A DNA stretch of 64,000 nucleotides from assembly GCA_963711465.1 (NCBI GenBank), contig CAVQEG010000001.1, forward strand, positions 1,178,001-1,242,000, given 5' to 3'. The position numbers and the translations under genes are program-made. A model generated the notes under the pieces. It ran no database searches. It was not told the DNA's origin and worked only from the letters and a program-made list of their open reading frames with translations. This document shows positions 44,877 to 54,155 of the stretch, one piece after another; the first letter of the stretch is position 1; every line of letters begins with the position of its first letter. This stretch comes from CAVQEG01 sp963711465. Lineage in GTDB: Bacteria > Bacteroidota > Ignavibacteria > OLB7.

Positions 44877-44929
44877 TGACCTCGGTCATAGTGCGTCGGA
44901 GTGCGCCGACGGGGCACTACAAACCGACC

Positions 44930-44966
44930 GCGCCCGGAGCCGTCGACAGTCGACGACCCCGGGCGC
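44930..44966 (-). terminator. Hairpin terminator of rpsA
   Basis: An 18-base imperfect inverted repeat (GCGCCCGG...GTCGAC, with two mismatches) begins 34 bases after the rpsA stop and is followed on the minus strand by GGTCGGTTTGTAG. Confidence 0.6.
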
Positions 44967-44999
44967 AGGTACTACGATATCATGCGTGGCCGTGTTTGA

Positions 45000-46847
45000 T
45001 CAGCCGTTATCCTCGGCCGACTCGTCGGATGAATCCGACTCCGAAGCACTTTCCTCGACGGTCTCCTCCTGCTCCTCGCCACCGCCTGCCGGTCCGGACT
45101 GCGGAACCGGATGCAGCTGGTAGTAGTGCTCCTGAGCCCCTGCATCCATCGACTTCAGCGCCTCGACCGCCGAGAGGACGATCTTCTTCGCGTCCTTGTC
45201 GAATTCGATCACGCGCAGTGGCAGCTCGTCGCCGATGCGGAAGTACGTCGCGATGTTCTTGACCGGTGCGAACGCCAGCTGCGAGGTCGGGACGAAGCCG
45301 TCGACGCCGTATGGCAGTTCGACGATCACACCCTTGTCGATGATGCGGACGATCTTTCCATCGGTCTGGTTGCCGACGTTGTATTCCTCGGCAAACCGAT
45401 CCCACGGGTTGTCCACCAGCTGCTTGTGGCCGAGCGAAATACGACGCTGCTCGCGGTCGATCCCGAGCACCACCACCTCGAGCTCCTGCCCCTTCTTGAC
45501 CATCTCTCCGGGATGGCGCAGCTTCTTGGTCCAACTCAGGTCGCTGATGTGCACCAGACCGTCGACGCCCGGCTCCAGCTCCACGAAGGCACCGAAGTTG
45601 GCGAGGTTGCGAACGATGCCGGTATGCTGCGAACCGACGGGATACTTGTCCAGAAGCTGATCCCACGGATCGGGCTCGAGCTGCTTCATGCCGAGCGAGA
45701 TCTTCTTGTCCGCCTTGTCGATGTTCAACACCTGCACATCGATCATCTGACCGAGCGAGACCATCTGCGATGGATGCTTGACATGCTGCGTCCAGCTCAT
45801 CTCCGAGATGTGGATCAGACCCTCGATTCCACGCTCGAGCTCGACGAACGCGCCGTAGTCGGTGAGCGAGACCACCTTTCCGGTGACGCGCTGGCCGACG
45901 GCGAGTTTCTCCTCGATGTTCTCCCACGGATGCGGCGTCAGCTGCTTGAGGCCCAGCGAGATGCGCTTGCGCTCCTCGTCGAAGTCGAGCACCACCACCT
46001 TGATCTTCTCGTCGAGCTTGACCACCTCCGACGGATGGTTGACGCGACCCCAGCTGAGGTCGGTGATATGCACCAGGCCGTCGACGCCGCCGAGATCGAC
46101 GAACACGCCGAAGTCGGTGATCGCCTTGACGATGCCCTCGAGCACGAGGCCCTTCTCGAGCTTCGAGAGGATCTCCTTGCGCTGCTCGGCGAGACTCTCC
46201 TCGAGCAGCACCTTGTGCGAGACTACGACGTTCTCGTTCGGGTGGTTGATCTTCACCACGCGGACGTCGAGCTCCTTGCCGATCAGCGCGTCGAAGTCGC
46301 GTACCGGTCGAACGTCGACCTGCGAACCAGGAAGGAACGCGTCGATGCCCTGCAGATCGACCACCAGACCGCCCTTGATGCGCCGGGCGATCGTCGCGCG
46401 CAGCACCTCCTCATTGTCGAAGGCCTTGACGATGCGCTCCCAGACACGCACGAAGTCGGCGCGCTTGCGGCTGAGCACCAGCTTGCCCTCGGAGTCCTCG
46501 ACCTTCTCGAGGAATACCTCGACCTCGTCACCCGCCTTGAGGTCGTCGAGGTTGACGAATTCGTTGCGCGACACGACGCCCTCGGACTTGAATCCGATGT
46601 CGATCGCGACCTCGTCGTCGTTGACGTTGACGACACGCCCCTTGATGATCTCGTTCTCGGAGATCTTGCCGAGCGTGCCCTCGTACATTTTCATCATCTC
46701 CTCGAACTCGGTATCCGAGTAGTCGAGGTCAGCCGTGAAGCGGCCCTTCTTCGTGGTGCGCTCCGTGCGCTTCGTCGGGAGATCGCTGCCGTTGCCGGCG
46801 TTGGTGTCGAGATCCTGTTCTTCGACCGTAGTGGACTCCTCTGGCAT
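45000..46847 (-). CDS. rpsA: 30S ribosomal protein S1
   Basis: From the ATG at 46847 the 615-residue protein has a polar N-terminal extension of about 50 residues and six S1 OB-fold repeats, each showing variants of GxVxxxxDFGAFVELxxGVDGLVHISxLSW, with the linker ISLGxKQLxxxPW. It helps bring mRNA to the ribosome, which matters where Shine-Dalgarno signals are weak, as here. The tail is acidic (EEQEETVEESASESDSSDES). Cytidylate kinase, the usual neighbour in many bacteria, is not adjacent. Transcribed divergently from the fur gene. Confidence 0.95.
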   Translation of the reverse strand: MPEESTTVEEQDLDTNAGNGSDLPTKRTERTTKKGRFTADLDYSDTEFEEMMKMYEGTLGKISENEIIKGRVVNVNDDEVAIDIGFKSEGVVSRNEFVNLDDLKAGDEVEVFLEKVEDSEGKLVLSRKRADFVRVWERIVKAFDNEEVLRATIARRIKGGLVVDLQGIDAFLPGSQVDVRPVRDFDALIGKELDVRVVKINHPNENVVVSHKVLLEESLAEQRKEILSKLEKGLVLEGIVKAITDFGVFVDLGGVDGLVHITDLSWGRVNHPSEVVKLDEKIKVVVLDFDEERKRISLGLKQLTPHPWENIEEKLAVGQRVTGKVVSLTDYGAFVELERGIEGLIHISEMSWTQHVKHPSQMVSLGQMIDVQVLNIDKADKKISLGMKQLEPDPWDQLLDKYPVGSQHTGIVRNLANFGAFVELEPGVDGLVHISDLSWTKKLRHPGEMVKKGQELEVVVLGIDREQRRISLGHKQLVDNPWDRFAEEYNVGNQTDGKIVRIIDKGVIVELPYGVDGFVPTSQLAFAPVKNIATYFRIGDELPLRVIEFDKDAKKIVLSAVEALKSMDAGAQEHYYQLHPVPQSGPAGGGEEQEETVEESASESDSSDESAEDNG

Positions 46848-47200
46848 GTCTGTCCTCTCGATTGTGATACATACCCGCGTGCTCCGACGGAACCCAGGGT
46901 ACCCGATCGGAAGCGACGGCCGCCTACTGATACCGCCACCGGCCGGGCTGCCTGACTTCTCCGATGTCCGATGCCGCAGCTCCGGTGGATCGAGCAAGTG
47001 CCGCCGGCGGTCGCAGTGCGATCCGCTTGCCCCGCTGAAGGCCGGTAACGCTCGAGGTCTCGGCGCCTCCGGTGATCCCTCGCCGGGCGGGTACTACCGT
47101 AATCGGTTTAATGTTGATTGATACTGTTCCGGCAGCCCGAAACGACGACGCTCGGTGCGACTGCGCCTGGCATTCACACCGAGGGTCGTACAGAAGAACG

Positions 47201-47235
47201 ATAAAATACGACTGTTGGTGTTCGACTACCAACAG
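47201..47235 (-). promoter_or_regulatory. Possible rpsA promoter overlapped by an inverted repeat
   Basis: On the minus strand GTTG (47230-47233) is followed by 21 bases and TATTTTAT. The spacer carries a dyad CTGTTGGT, eight bases, ACCAACAG (47212-47235), which could be an operator. The leader to rpsA would be long (about 345 bases). Between 46848 and 47200 I see no gene and no other clear signal. Confidence 0.35.
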
Positions 47236-47299
47236 CCGAGCCCCCCACAGTTGTAGGCATGTGTTGCCGAGCTGCACGCCACCACATCCGGACGCGCCA

Positions 47300-47331
47300 T
47301 TTGCAAATCAGTTGCATGTGCAGTAGATTTG
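47300..47331 (+). promoter_or_regulatory. Promoter with overlapping TTTGCA operator repeats before the Fur-family gene
   Basis: TTTG, 20 bases, TAGATTTG is a full match to the Bacteroidota promoter consensus. Repeated TTGCA/TGCAA half-sites run through it, starting with the palindrome ATTTGCAAAT, so binding there by the Fur-family product would block transcription. The ATG lies six bases after the -7 element, implying a leaderless mRNA. Confidence 0.6.
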
Positions 47332-47337
47332 CACACC

Positions 47338-47778
47338 ATGTCGACCGCCTCCGATCATATCGACGCCCTGCTCCGCGCCAGCGGTGTCCGAGCCACGACC
47401 GCCCGACGCGACGTCTACCAGGTTCTCGATAAGGCCACCGGCCCGCTGCTCGTCGCAGACATCGATCGCGCACTCGCCCGAAGCGGCCGGAGCATCGATC
47501 TGGTCACCGTCTATCGGACCGTCGAGACCCTGGAGCGGTGTGGCCTGGTGATTCGCGTCGATCGGATCGGCGACGGGTGGCGCTTCGCCACGCGCGATAC
47601 CGAGCATCAGCACCTGATCGTCTGCTCGGTCTGCGGTGCACGCGAACCGCTCGACCAATGTGAGATCGAGTCGATCGACCGGAAGCTCGAACGCACCACC
47701 GGTTTCAGTGACGTGCACCACTCGGTGCAGTTCTTCGGCACCTGCCCGAAATGCCGATCGGTTCAGTCTGGTCAGTGA
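47338..47778 (+). CDS. Fur-family metal-responsive repressor (Zur-like)
   Basis: From the ATG at 47338 the 146-residue protein has the Fur winged helix (VRATTARRDVYQVLDKATGPLLV, then SIDLVTVYRTVETLERCGLVIRV) and the dimerisation domain with HQHLIVCSVCG and a C-terminal CPKC, the two CxxC pairs holding the structural zinc. The sensing metal cannot be assigned, but coupling to a MerC-type transporter favours zinc or another divalent metal over iron. Its stop overlaps the next start (TGATG). The likely operator covers its own promoter, suggesting autorepression. Confidence 0.88.
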   Translation: MSTASDHIDALLRASGVRATTARRDVYQVLDKATGPLLVADIDRALARSGRSIDLVTVYRTVETLERCGLVIRVDRIGDGWRFATRDTEHQHLIVCSVCGAREPLDQCEIESIDRKLERTTGFSDVHHSVQFFGTCPKCRSVQSGQ

Positions 47779-48293
47779 TGGAATTCCAACACGATTCAAC
47801 CGGAACGACAGTGAACACGCTTCGTACGCTCACGACCTCGACGCTCGATCGCGTCGGCATCTCCGCCTCGCTGCTGTGCGCCATCCACTGCGCGGCACTC
47901 CCGCTGCTCATCGGCGTGCTGCCCGTGGTCGGACTCGGATTCCTCATGCACGGCGTCTTCGAGGCCGTCATGATCGCCATCGCAGCGGTTGTCGGCGGCT
48001 GGTCGCTCGGACACTCCTACCGGACGCATCGACTCCGCACGCCGCTCGCTCTGCTGTTCGCAGGGATCGCCGTTCTGCTCGGCAACTTCGCCGGCCATGA
48101 AATCGGCACCCTCGCCTTCGAGCGAATCCACCCGTTCCTCGCTGTCGCCGGTGGTGGAATGATCGTCACCGGGCATGTGATCAACATTCGGTATCATTCG
48201 CGCCACGGAGAGTGCCCCGCCGATCACCTCGGCGCGCATTCGCACGAGGCGACCGCCAACGCCGCGGTCGATCGGGTCGGTACCGGCCTCTGA
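47778..48293 (+). CDS. MerC-domain membrane transporter
   Basis: The 171-residue protein starts at the ATG at 47778, inside the stop of the Fur-family gene. Four membrane helices are visible, the first containing the MerC-type SASLLCAIHCAALPLL with the Cys-x3-Cys-like pair CAIHC. The C terminus is His-rich (HSRHGECPADHLGAHSHE), a likely metal-binding tail. In Bacteroidota such MerC-like genes are often found next to Fur-family regulators. Mercury transport is unlikely without other mer genes; uptake or sensing of a metal controlled by the partner regulator is inferred. Confidence 0.82.
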   Translation: MEFQHDSTGTTVNTLRTLTTSTLDRVGISASLLCAIHCAALPLLIGVLPVVGLGFLMHGVFEAVMIAIAAVVGGWSLGHSYRTHRLRTPLALLFAGIAVLLGNFAGHEIGTLAFERIHPFLAVAGGGMIVTGHVINIRYHSRHGECPADHLGAHSHEATANAAVDRVGTGL

Positions 48294-48366
48294 TCGGTGC
48301 CCGGCCCGCCTCGGCACGCCTCCCTCCGGTCCGTTTAGGTCCCATTGTCCAGTCGAGGTCCCCACC

Positions 48367-48948
48367 ATGCAGATGCGCCCGTTCGCGCCATTGCTGCTGC
48401 TTGCCCTCTCCTCCCTCGCAGCCGGTTGCCTCCCAGCCACGCAGAGCACCATCGTTTCCTCCTCTCGTGTCGCACGGACGTCCTCCGCACGCGAATCCAC
48501 CTCCGCATCCGCACCCACGTCGGCTTCGATGAGTAATGCCGCCGAAATCGATCGGCGCGCGTCCGATGTGTCGCTCAACGAAACTCGACGAGAGATTCTC
48601 ATCCAGGCGCGCGACTGGCTCGGTACGCCGTACGAATTCGGAGGAGCGTCCTCATCCGGTGCCGATTGCTCCGGATTCGTCCAGTCCGTCTTTCATACCG
48701 TCGGTGTGCAACTGCCCCGAACCTCAGGAGAACAGGCAACCGTCGGGTTGGACGTTTCCCTCGCAAATGCACGCGCTGGAGATCTCGTGTTTTTCAACAC
48801 CACGGGCTCCGGCGTCTCGCACGTTGGAATCATGATCAGCGCCACGCAGTTCATCCACGCCTCCACATCCCGTGGCGTTACCGTCAGCAGTATCGACGAG
48901 CCGTATTATCGCGAGCGTTTTCTCTTCGTTCGACGCGTACTCGATTGA
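48367..48948 (+). CDS. NlpC/P60-family peptidoglycan endopeptidase lipoprotein
   Basis: The 193-residue protein has a lipoprotein signal (lipobox LAAGC, Cys21), a Ser/Thr/Ala-rich linker of about 45 residues and an NlpC/P60 domain with the catalytic Cys101 (SGADCSGFV), His152 (VSHVGIM) and a third polar residue His164 (FIHAS). WLGTPYEFGG is the usual start of the fold. It should cut cell-wall peptide bonds from an outer-membrane anchor. It lies 73 bases after the MerC-type gene but is probably separate from that unit. Confidence 0.92.
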   Translation: MQMRPFAPLLLLALSSLAAGCLPATQSTIVSSSRVARTSSARESTSASAPTSASMSNAAEIDRRASDVSLNETRREILIQARDWLGTPYEFGGASSSGADCSGFVQSVFHTVGVQLPRTSGEQATVGLDVSLANARAGDLVFFNTTGSGVSHVGIMISATQFIHASTSRGVTVSSIDEPYYRERFLFVRRVLD

Positions 48949-49073
48949 TACCGGACTAACAAACCATCGCAATGACGGGTTGCTGCACCGGCGGTGCCAA
49001 TTGGTGCCGTCCGGGCGGGGAACTTCGCAGCCGATGCACCTCACCCGACACCCTTCTCACCCGTCGTTGCGCA

Positions 49074-50612
49074 ATGGTTACCACACAGCCACGCATCCTG
49101 GGAATGGGCGTCGCATTCCTCGCGACCCTCGAAATTGCAGCATGCCTATTCGCAGCTGCACAACGAATTACCTATCCGTATGAACTCGAATGGCTCGAGG
49201 GAACCGGACTCGACCAGACCGAGCGCCTGGTAGACGGCAAATCGCTGTATCAACCACCATCCGCGGAATTCGTTCCGTTTATCTATCCACCGTTCTACTA
49301 CTGGGTCTCGGCTGAACTCGCGCGCATTACCGGCGTCAGCTTCCTGCCGCTTCGAATTGTCTCGTTTGCATCCGCACTCGGAATCGCCGTCATCGTAGCC
49401 TGCTTCGCACTCCGGGAAACACACGACCGCGGTGCGGGGCTGGTCGCCGCAGGTCTGTTCATGGCATCGTATCCGCTCGTCGACGGATGGTTCGACCTGG
49501 CAAGGGTGGATGAGTTGTGTCTGTTTCTGACGTTGTCTGCCGCGCTGGTGATGCGATTCTCCACCAGGAACTCTTCGTATGCGGTCGCCGGAGTTCTGTT
49601 CGTCGCTTCGGTGTTCACCAAACAGACCGCAGCCGTGATCGCCGCGCCACTCGCCGTGTGGGCGATTGCATTCCGTCCGCGCGCGGCGCTGTGGCTGATA
49701 CTTACCGGTGGCGGGCTTGCCGCTCTCACGTTTCTCGCGATCGACTACGCCTCGAGCGGGTGGTTCCACTACTACGTCATGGTCGTTCCGGGAGCCCACG
49801 GCTGGTATCTGCAGCGACTGGCCACATTCTGGGTTCACGACGTAATGCCACGCTTCGCGCTCCCGGCCTTGTTGACTGCCTTGCTGATATGGAGGTGGCT
49901 GTCCGAGCCGGGCCGTGCCCGTGAGGCGTCCGAACGCGTCTGGTTCTACATCGCCCTTCTGAGCGGTTCACTCGCAGCGGCGCTCGTCTCTCGTCTGCAT
50001 GTCGGCGGATGGGTCAACGTGCTCATGCCCGCCTACGCGGCGTTGGCAATTGGAGCGGGGATCGCCTACGGTACGGTCAGACGTCTTCAAACGGGCGATG
50101 CGACGATTCGACTCCGCCTGACAACGACGATTCAAGCTGCACTCGTGGCGGCATTTCTCGTTCTCTATTACAATCCGCTCCATCTGATTCCGACGCGCGG
50201 CGACGCAATTGCCGGTCGTGAGCTTCTGGATTCGATCCGAAGCGCCGACGGACGTGTGCTCGTCGCCGAACATGGCGGATATGCGCAAATGGCAGGTAAA
50301 TCCTGCACCGCCCAGACAGAGGCCGTTCGAGCTGTCTATACGGGGGACCCTTCCGGTGGCCGCCGTTTGCTCGATCGTATATCAGCTCGAATTCGTTCGC
50401 GCGGCTATGCCCTGATCATACTCGACAATTCGTCGACGTATGACGATGTGGCTCCCGGGAAGAATTGGCTGAGGAATGCGATGGCGGGCACGTACCAGTT
50501 GACTGATTCCTTCGATTTCGGATTACATTCGTTCTGGCCCGAATCAGGGGCGCAAACGCGGCCGCGCTACCTTTACCGACCGATACCGAAGGGCGCCGGT
50601 GATGGTCGTTGA
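49074..50612 (+). CDS. GT39-like membrane glycosyltransferase
   Basis: The ATG at 49074 puts the first helix (LGMGVAFLATLEIAACLFAA) at the N terminus; an in-frame ATG at 48972 would add 34 Cys- and Arg-rich residues. The 512-residue protein has about ten membrane helices. The first loop carries an acidic ELEWLEG and later PFIYPPFYYW, the pattern of ArnT/PMT-like (GT39/GT-C) enzymes that use polyprenyl-linked sugars. The C-terminal 120 residues are soluble (GRVLVAEHGGYAQMAG). The acceptor is unknown. No sugar-synthesis genes lie nearby. Confidence 0.72.
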   Translation: MVTTQPRILGMGVAFLATLEIAACLFAAAQRITYPYELEWLEGTGLDQTERLVDGKSLYQPPSAEFVPFIYPPFYYWVSAELARITGVSFLPLRIVSFASALGIAVIVACFALRETHDRGAGLVAAGLFMASYPLVDGWFDLARVDELCLFLTLSAALVMRFSTRNSSYAVAGVLFVASVFTKQTAAVIAAPLAVWAIAFRPRAALWLILTGGGLAALTFLAIDYASSGWFHYYVMVVPGAHGWYLQRLATFWVHDVMPRFALPALLTALLIWRWLSEPGRAREASERVWFYIALLSGSLAAALVSRLHVGGWVNVLMPAYAALAIGAGIAYGTVRRLQTGDATIRLRLTTTIQAALVAAFLVLYYNPLHLIPTRGDAIAGRELLDSIRSADGRVLVAEHGGYAQMAGKSCTAQTEAVRAVYTGDPSGGRRLLDRISARIRSRGYALIILDNSSTYDDVAPGKNWLRNAMAGTYQLTDSFDFGLHSFWPESGAQTRPRYLYRPIPKGAGDGR

Positions 50613-50654
50613 CCGCCCGAGACACGGTCGCGCGTCGTGCACCGGCCACGCGCC

Positions 50655-51446
50655 TCAGCGGTCGGGAATCGATCTGAGCTTTCGCATCTGTGTCAGCAGC
50701 GCATGGAGATCCTTCGGCAGCTCGGCAGTGAACGTGATCGGACTGCCGGTCCCCGGGTGGACCACACGCAGCGACTCGGCGTGGAGCGTCAGTCGGTCCA
50801 CAAGGGGATGTTCGGTCCGGCCGTAATCGCGGAATTTCTTCTTGATCGACGACAGCATGAATTCACTGTGATTCCCGTACACCGGATCGACCAGCAACGG
50901 CAGTCCAACGGCGGTGCAATGCACGCGGATCTGGTGCTGCCGACCCGTTTCGGGGCGCGCCTCGACGTAGGTAAATCCCCGGAAGCGCTCACGCAGCTGC
51001 AACACCGTTATCGATGCCTTTCCCCGCGCGCTCGGCCGCATCCGTGACTTGTCTGCAGGATCGACGGAAATGGGAATATCGATCCGAATTTCGTCCTGCG
51101 GAATTTCACCCTCCAGAAACGCCGCGTAGATCTTCGTCACCTCACGATGCTCGAACTGGTCGTTGAGCGCCTTGTGCGATTCCGCGTCACGCGCGAAGAG
51201 CACGACGCCGCTCGTCGCCTTGTCGATACGATGCACCGTCCACAGCCGACCGAATTTCTCCTCCGCAATCTCCTTCAGCGACACACCCTCCCGATATCGC
51301 TCAGGAATCGTCGCGACTCCCGACGCCTTGTCGAAGACAATGATCGACTCATCCTCGTACACCACCTGGTACGACGGACGCTCCTTGGTGCGTCTGGGAC
51401 GGTCGGAGTCTTCCTCCAGAAATCTATACTCGTCGGGATCGATCAT
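50655..51446 (-). CDS. RluA-family RNA pseudouridine synthase
   Basis: From the ATG at 51446 the 263-residue enzyme has the catalytic motif WTVHRIDKATSGVVLFARD (Asp in HRID), FDKASGVATIP, and the C-terminal RPETGRQHQIRVHCTAVGLPLLVDPVYG. An N-terminal S4 domain is missing, so it is of the RluA/RluC-like short type; the exact rRNA or tRNA site cannot be told. It is convergent with the GT39-like gene and 51 bases downstream of folD on the same strand. Confidence 0.92.
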   Translation of the reverse strand: MIDPDEYRFLEEDSDRPRRTKERPSYQVVYEDESIIVFDKASGVATIPERYREGVSLKEIAEEKFGRLWTVHRIDKATSGVVLFARDAESHKALNDQFEHREVTKIYAAFLEGEIPQDEIRIDIPISVDPADKSRMRPSARGKASITVLQLRERFRGFTYVEARPETGRQHQIRVHCTAVGLPLLVDPVYGNHSEFMLSSIKKKFRDYGRTEHPLVDRLTLHAESLRVVHPGTGSPITFTAELPKDLHALLTQMRKLRSIPDR

Positions 51447-51497
51447 CTGCGAACACCGCTTCGAATGCGCCGTCGGCACCGACCGGCATGAATTGAA

Positions 51498-52385
51498 CTA
51501 TGCAAAATCCCCTCGTGCCGAACGCAGCGTATTGTTCATGAGCATCGCAATCGTCATCAGACCCACTCCGCCCGGGACGGGAGTAATGGCGCGGCAATGA
51601 GGCGCGACCGAATCGAAATCGACATCGCCGACGACACGATATCCCCGATCTCGTGTGGCGTCCTCGACGCGGTTGATACCCACGTCGATGACGACCGCTC
51701 CCTCCTTCACCATCGAACCGGTAATAAAACCCGCGCGGCCGATGGCCACGATGAGGATATCCGCCTGGCGCGTCAGGGCGCCGAGGTCGGAAGCCGCGGA
51801 GTGAGCGACGGTAACGATCGCATTGCCGCCGGGGCGCTTCTGCAGCAGCATATTCGCGACGGGCTTGCCGACGATGTTGCTGCGACCGACGACGACGGCG
51901 TGGCGGCCACTTGTTTCAATCTTGTAATGACGGATCATTTCGATGATCCCGGCCGGAGTGCACGGTTCGGGTCCCGGAATACCGATAACCAGCCGACCGA
52001 CGCTTCCGGGGTGAAATCCGTCGACATCCTTTTCCGGAGCAATCGACTCGATCACCTTCCGTTCGTCGATGTGCTGCGGCAGTGGCAACTGGACGAGTAT
52101 TCCATGGATGAGCGGATCCTCATTGAACTGCTTGACCAGGGCCAGGACGTCCCGCTCGGGAGTTTCAGCCGGCAGGCGCTCGGTCACCGAGTGAAATCCG
52201 AGTCGCGCGCTCGCGCGTTCCTTCGATCCGACATAGGTCGACGATGCCGGATCGTCACCGACCAGAATGACGGCGATTCCCGGATTGATTCCGCGTTCGG
52301 ACCGCAGCGCCTCGGCCTCGGCGGCGATTCGCTCCTCTATTGCCGTCGCGACCGGCTTTCCCTTCAGTAGAATCGGATCGGACAT
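51498..52385 (-). CDS. folD: Methylenetetrahydrofolate dehydrogenase/cyclohydrolase
   Basis: The 295-residue bifunctional enzyme interconverts methylene-, methenyl- and formyl-tetrahydrofolate. SSTYVGSKERASARLGFHS has the catalytic Tyr and Lys, HGILVQLPLPQHID and EKDVDGFHPGSVGRL follow, VVVGRSNIVGKPVANML is the dinucleotide-binding loop, and PVPGGVGLMTIAML the C-terminal signature. polX lies 30 bases upstream on the same strand. Confidence 0.96.
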   Translation of the reverse strand: MSDPILLKGKPVATAIEERIAAEAEALRSERGINPGIAVILVGDDPASSTYVGSKERASARLGFHSVTERLPAETPERDVLALVKQFNEDPLIHGILVQLPLPQHIDERKVIESIAPEKDVDGFHPGSVGRLVIGIPGPEPCTPAGIIEMIRHYKIETSGRHAVVVGRSNIVGKPVANMLLQKRPGGNAIVTVAHSAASDLGALTRQADILIVAIGRAGFITGSMVKEGAVVIDVGINRVEDATRDRGYRVVGDVDFDSVAPHCRAITPVPGGVGLMTIAMLMNNTLRSARGDFA

Positions 52386-52415
52386 GTGCCTGGTGCAGTT
52401 GAATTGGATGAACGG

Positions 52416-54155
52416 TTACGACCGGTCTGCGGCGTCGGCGTCACGGCCCGCGACGTGCGCGAGGAATCCGTCGCACTCGAGCGTATTGAGAATATCCTCC
52501 CTGCGGAGTCCGCCCTTGCGGGCCATGGTGACCCCGTAGCGGATGTTTGCGAATTCACCGGTCGAATGTGCATCGGGATTGATGGAAATCAAGACTCCCT
52601 TGTGGCGGGCGTACCGCAGCATTCGCCACGCAAGATCGAGTCGGCTCGGATTGGCGTTGAGTTCGATCGACTTGCCGAATTCCGATGCGGTGTCGATCAC
52701 GCGCCGTATATCGAGCGCATATCCATCGCGACGGAGGATGAGGCGGCCGGTCGGGTGGCCGAGAATCGTGACGTGAGGATTGCGGAGTGCCGCACAGATG
52801 CGCTCGGTCTGTTCCTCAAGGGGAAGGTTGAACCGCGAGTGCACCGAGGCGACCACGGCGTCCAGCGTCGCCAGACAGTCATCGGAAAGGTCCATCGCAC
52901 CGTCGGCGAGGATATCGCATTCGATGCCCTTGAGCACGCGGAAATCCTTCGGATCGTAGCGCTCGTTGATCGCGTCGATCTCGCGTCCCTGCGCCGCCAC
53001 GCGGTCCTCATCGAGTCCGTTTGCATAGAACGCGGCCTTGGAGTGATCGCACATCAGCAGGTACCCATAGCCGGCTGCGCGCGCCGCCTCGGCGAGTTCC
53101 TCGATCGTGTTGTGCCCGTCGCTCCATACCGAATGCACGTGGAGCACGCCTCTGACGTCCTCGGGCCGGACGAGTTCCGGCAGTGCGCCTTCGAGTGCAA
53201 GCGGCACCTCGTCGATACCCTCGCGCAGTTCGGGCGGGATAAACGGCAGGTCGATGAGATCGAAGAGGTCGGACTCTTCGTTCAAAGCCACAGGCGCACC
53301 GTCGCGAAACAGCCCGTGATGATCGAGCACGTATCCGCGGTCATGCAACGGCAGGGACATCATGAACAGGTAGTCGCCGGCGCCCGTGCGCTGATGCAGC
53401 GTAATCGCGAAGCGCTCCTCGTCGACGGCTTCCACGGTGAGTGGAATTCGATCCAGGGCAAAGCCCCCGATGAGATTTTCGGTGCGCGACACATTTGACA
53501 CGACATCGAGCGCGGCGAGCGCATCTGCAACGGCGTCGGGGTCTTGCGAGGACACGACGAAGGAGAGCGACTGAATCTCCTCGGCACCGCGGCGCAGCCG
53601 GCCCGCGACGTCGGCACGAGTCACACCCTCGGTAGCACGCAGCGCGGCCACGATCGATTCTGCGAGAACGGTTGCCTCCGAGAGCCGCAGCTTTCCTTCT
53701 CGTTCCCGCGCATCGCGAACGCCCTGAAGGATCTTCTCCTGCGACTTTGCGCCGAAGCCGCTCAATGCTGCGATTCGATTCTCTTCTGCTGCCCGGCTGA
53801 GATCGTCGAGGGAAATGACGCCAAGCTCGACCCACAGACGGCGGACCTTCTTCGGACCGAGGCCACGGATCTTCAGGATATCGAGCAGACCGGGCGGCGT
53901 CGCCTCACGCAATCGATCGAGCTGTGCGCTGCTGCCGGTGTCGATGATCTCGGCCAGCTCGGCGGCGAGCGCCTTGCCGATACCGGGAATCGACGCGAGG
54001 CTTCCGGTGCAATGCGCCTCTTCGAGGTCCACCTCGGCAGTCTCCAGCGCGCGCGAGGCGCGCGCGTAGGCGCGACTTCTGAACGCATCCTCCCCGTGGA
54101 GTTCGAGCAGGACACTGATTTCCTCGAGAACGGTAGCTGCCTCTCGTGCAGTCAT
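52416..54155 (-). CDS. PolX-type protein with degenerate polymerase site and intact PHP domain
   Basis: From the ATG at 54155 the 579-residue protein has the PolX layout: helix-hairpin-helix N domain (CTGSLASIPGIGKALAAEL, IRGLGPKKVRRLW), a polymerase-beta palm, and a C-terminal PHP nuclease domain. In active PolX the palm reads GSxRR...GDxD; here residues 185-201 are GRLRRGAEEIQSLSFVV, so both metal-binding Asp residues are gone, and the third falls in IPLTVEAV. The PHP ligands are kept (LHVHSVWSDG, GIECDIL, ASVHSRF, NPDAHS). It should act as a 3'-5' exonuclease or AP endonuclease but not as a polymerase; that is inferred from the residues. Confidence 0.88.
   Translation of the reverse strand: MTAREAATVLEEISVLLELHGEDAFRSRAYARASRALETAEVDLEEAHCTGSLASIPGIGKALAAELAEIIDTGSSAQLDRLREATPPGLLDILKIRGLGPKKVRRLWVELGVISLDDLSRAAEENRIAALSGFGAKSQEKILQGVRDAREREGKLRLSEATVLAESIVAALRATEGVTRADVAGRLRRGAEEIQSLSFVVSSQDPDAVADALAALDVVSNVSRTENLIGGFALDRIPLTVEAVDEERFAITLHQRTGAGDYLFMMSLPLHDRGYVLDHHGLFRDGAPVALNEESDLFDLIDLPFIPPELREGIDEVPLALEGALPELVRPEDVRGVLHVHSVWSDGHNTIEELAEAARAAGYGYLLMCDHSKAAFYANGLDEDRVAAQGREIDAINERYDPKDFRVLKGIECDILADGAMDLSDDCLATLDAVVASVHSRFNLPLEEQTERICAALRNPHVTILGHPTGRLILRRDGYALDIRRVIDTASEFGKSIELNANPSRLDLAWRMLRYARHKGVLISINPDAHSTGEFANIRYGVTMARKGGLRREDILNTLECDGFLAHVAGRDADAADRS

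Noticed and set aside
47778..48293. MerC-type gene as part of a mercury resistance operon
   Set aside because: No merA, merT, merP or MerR-type regulator is nearby; the coupled regulator is of the Fur family.
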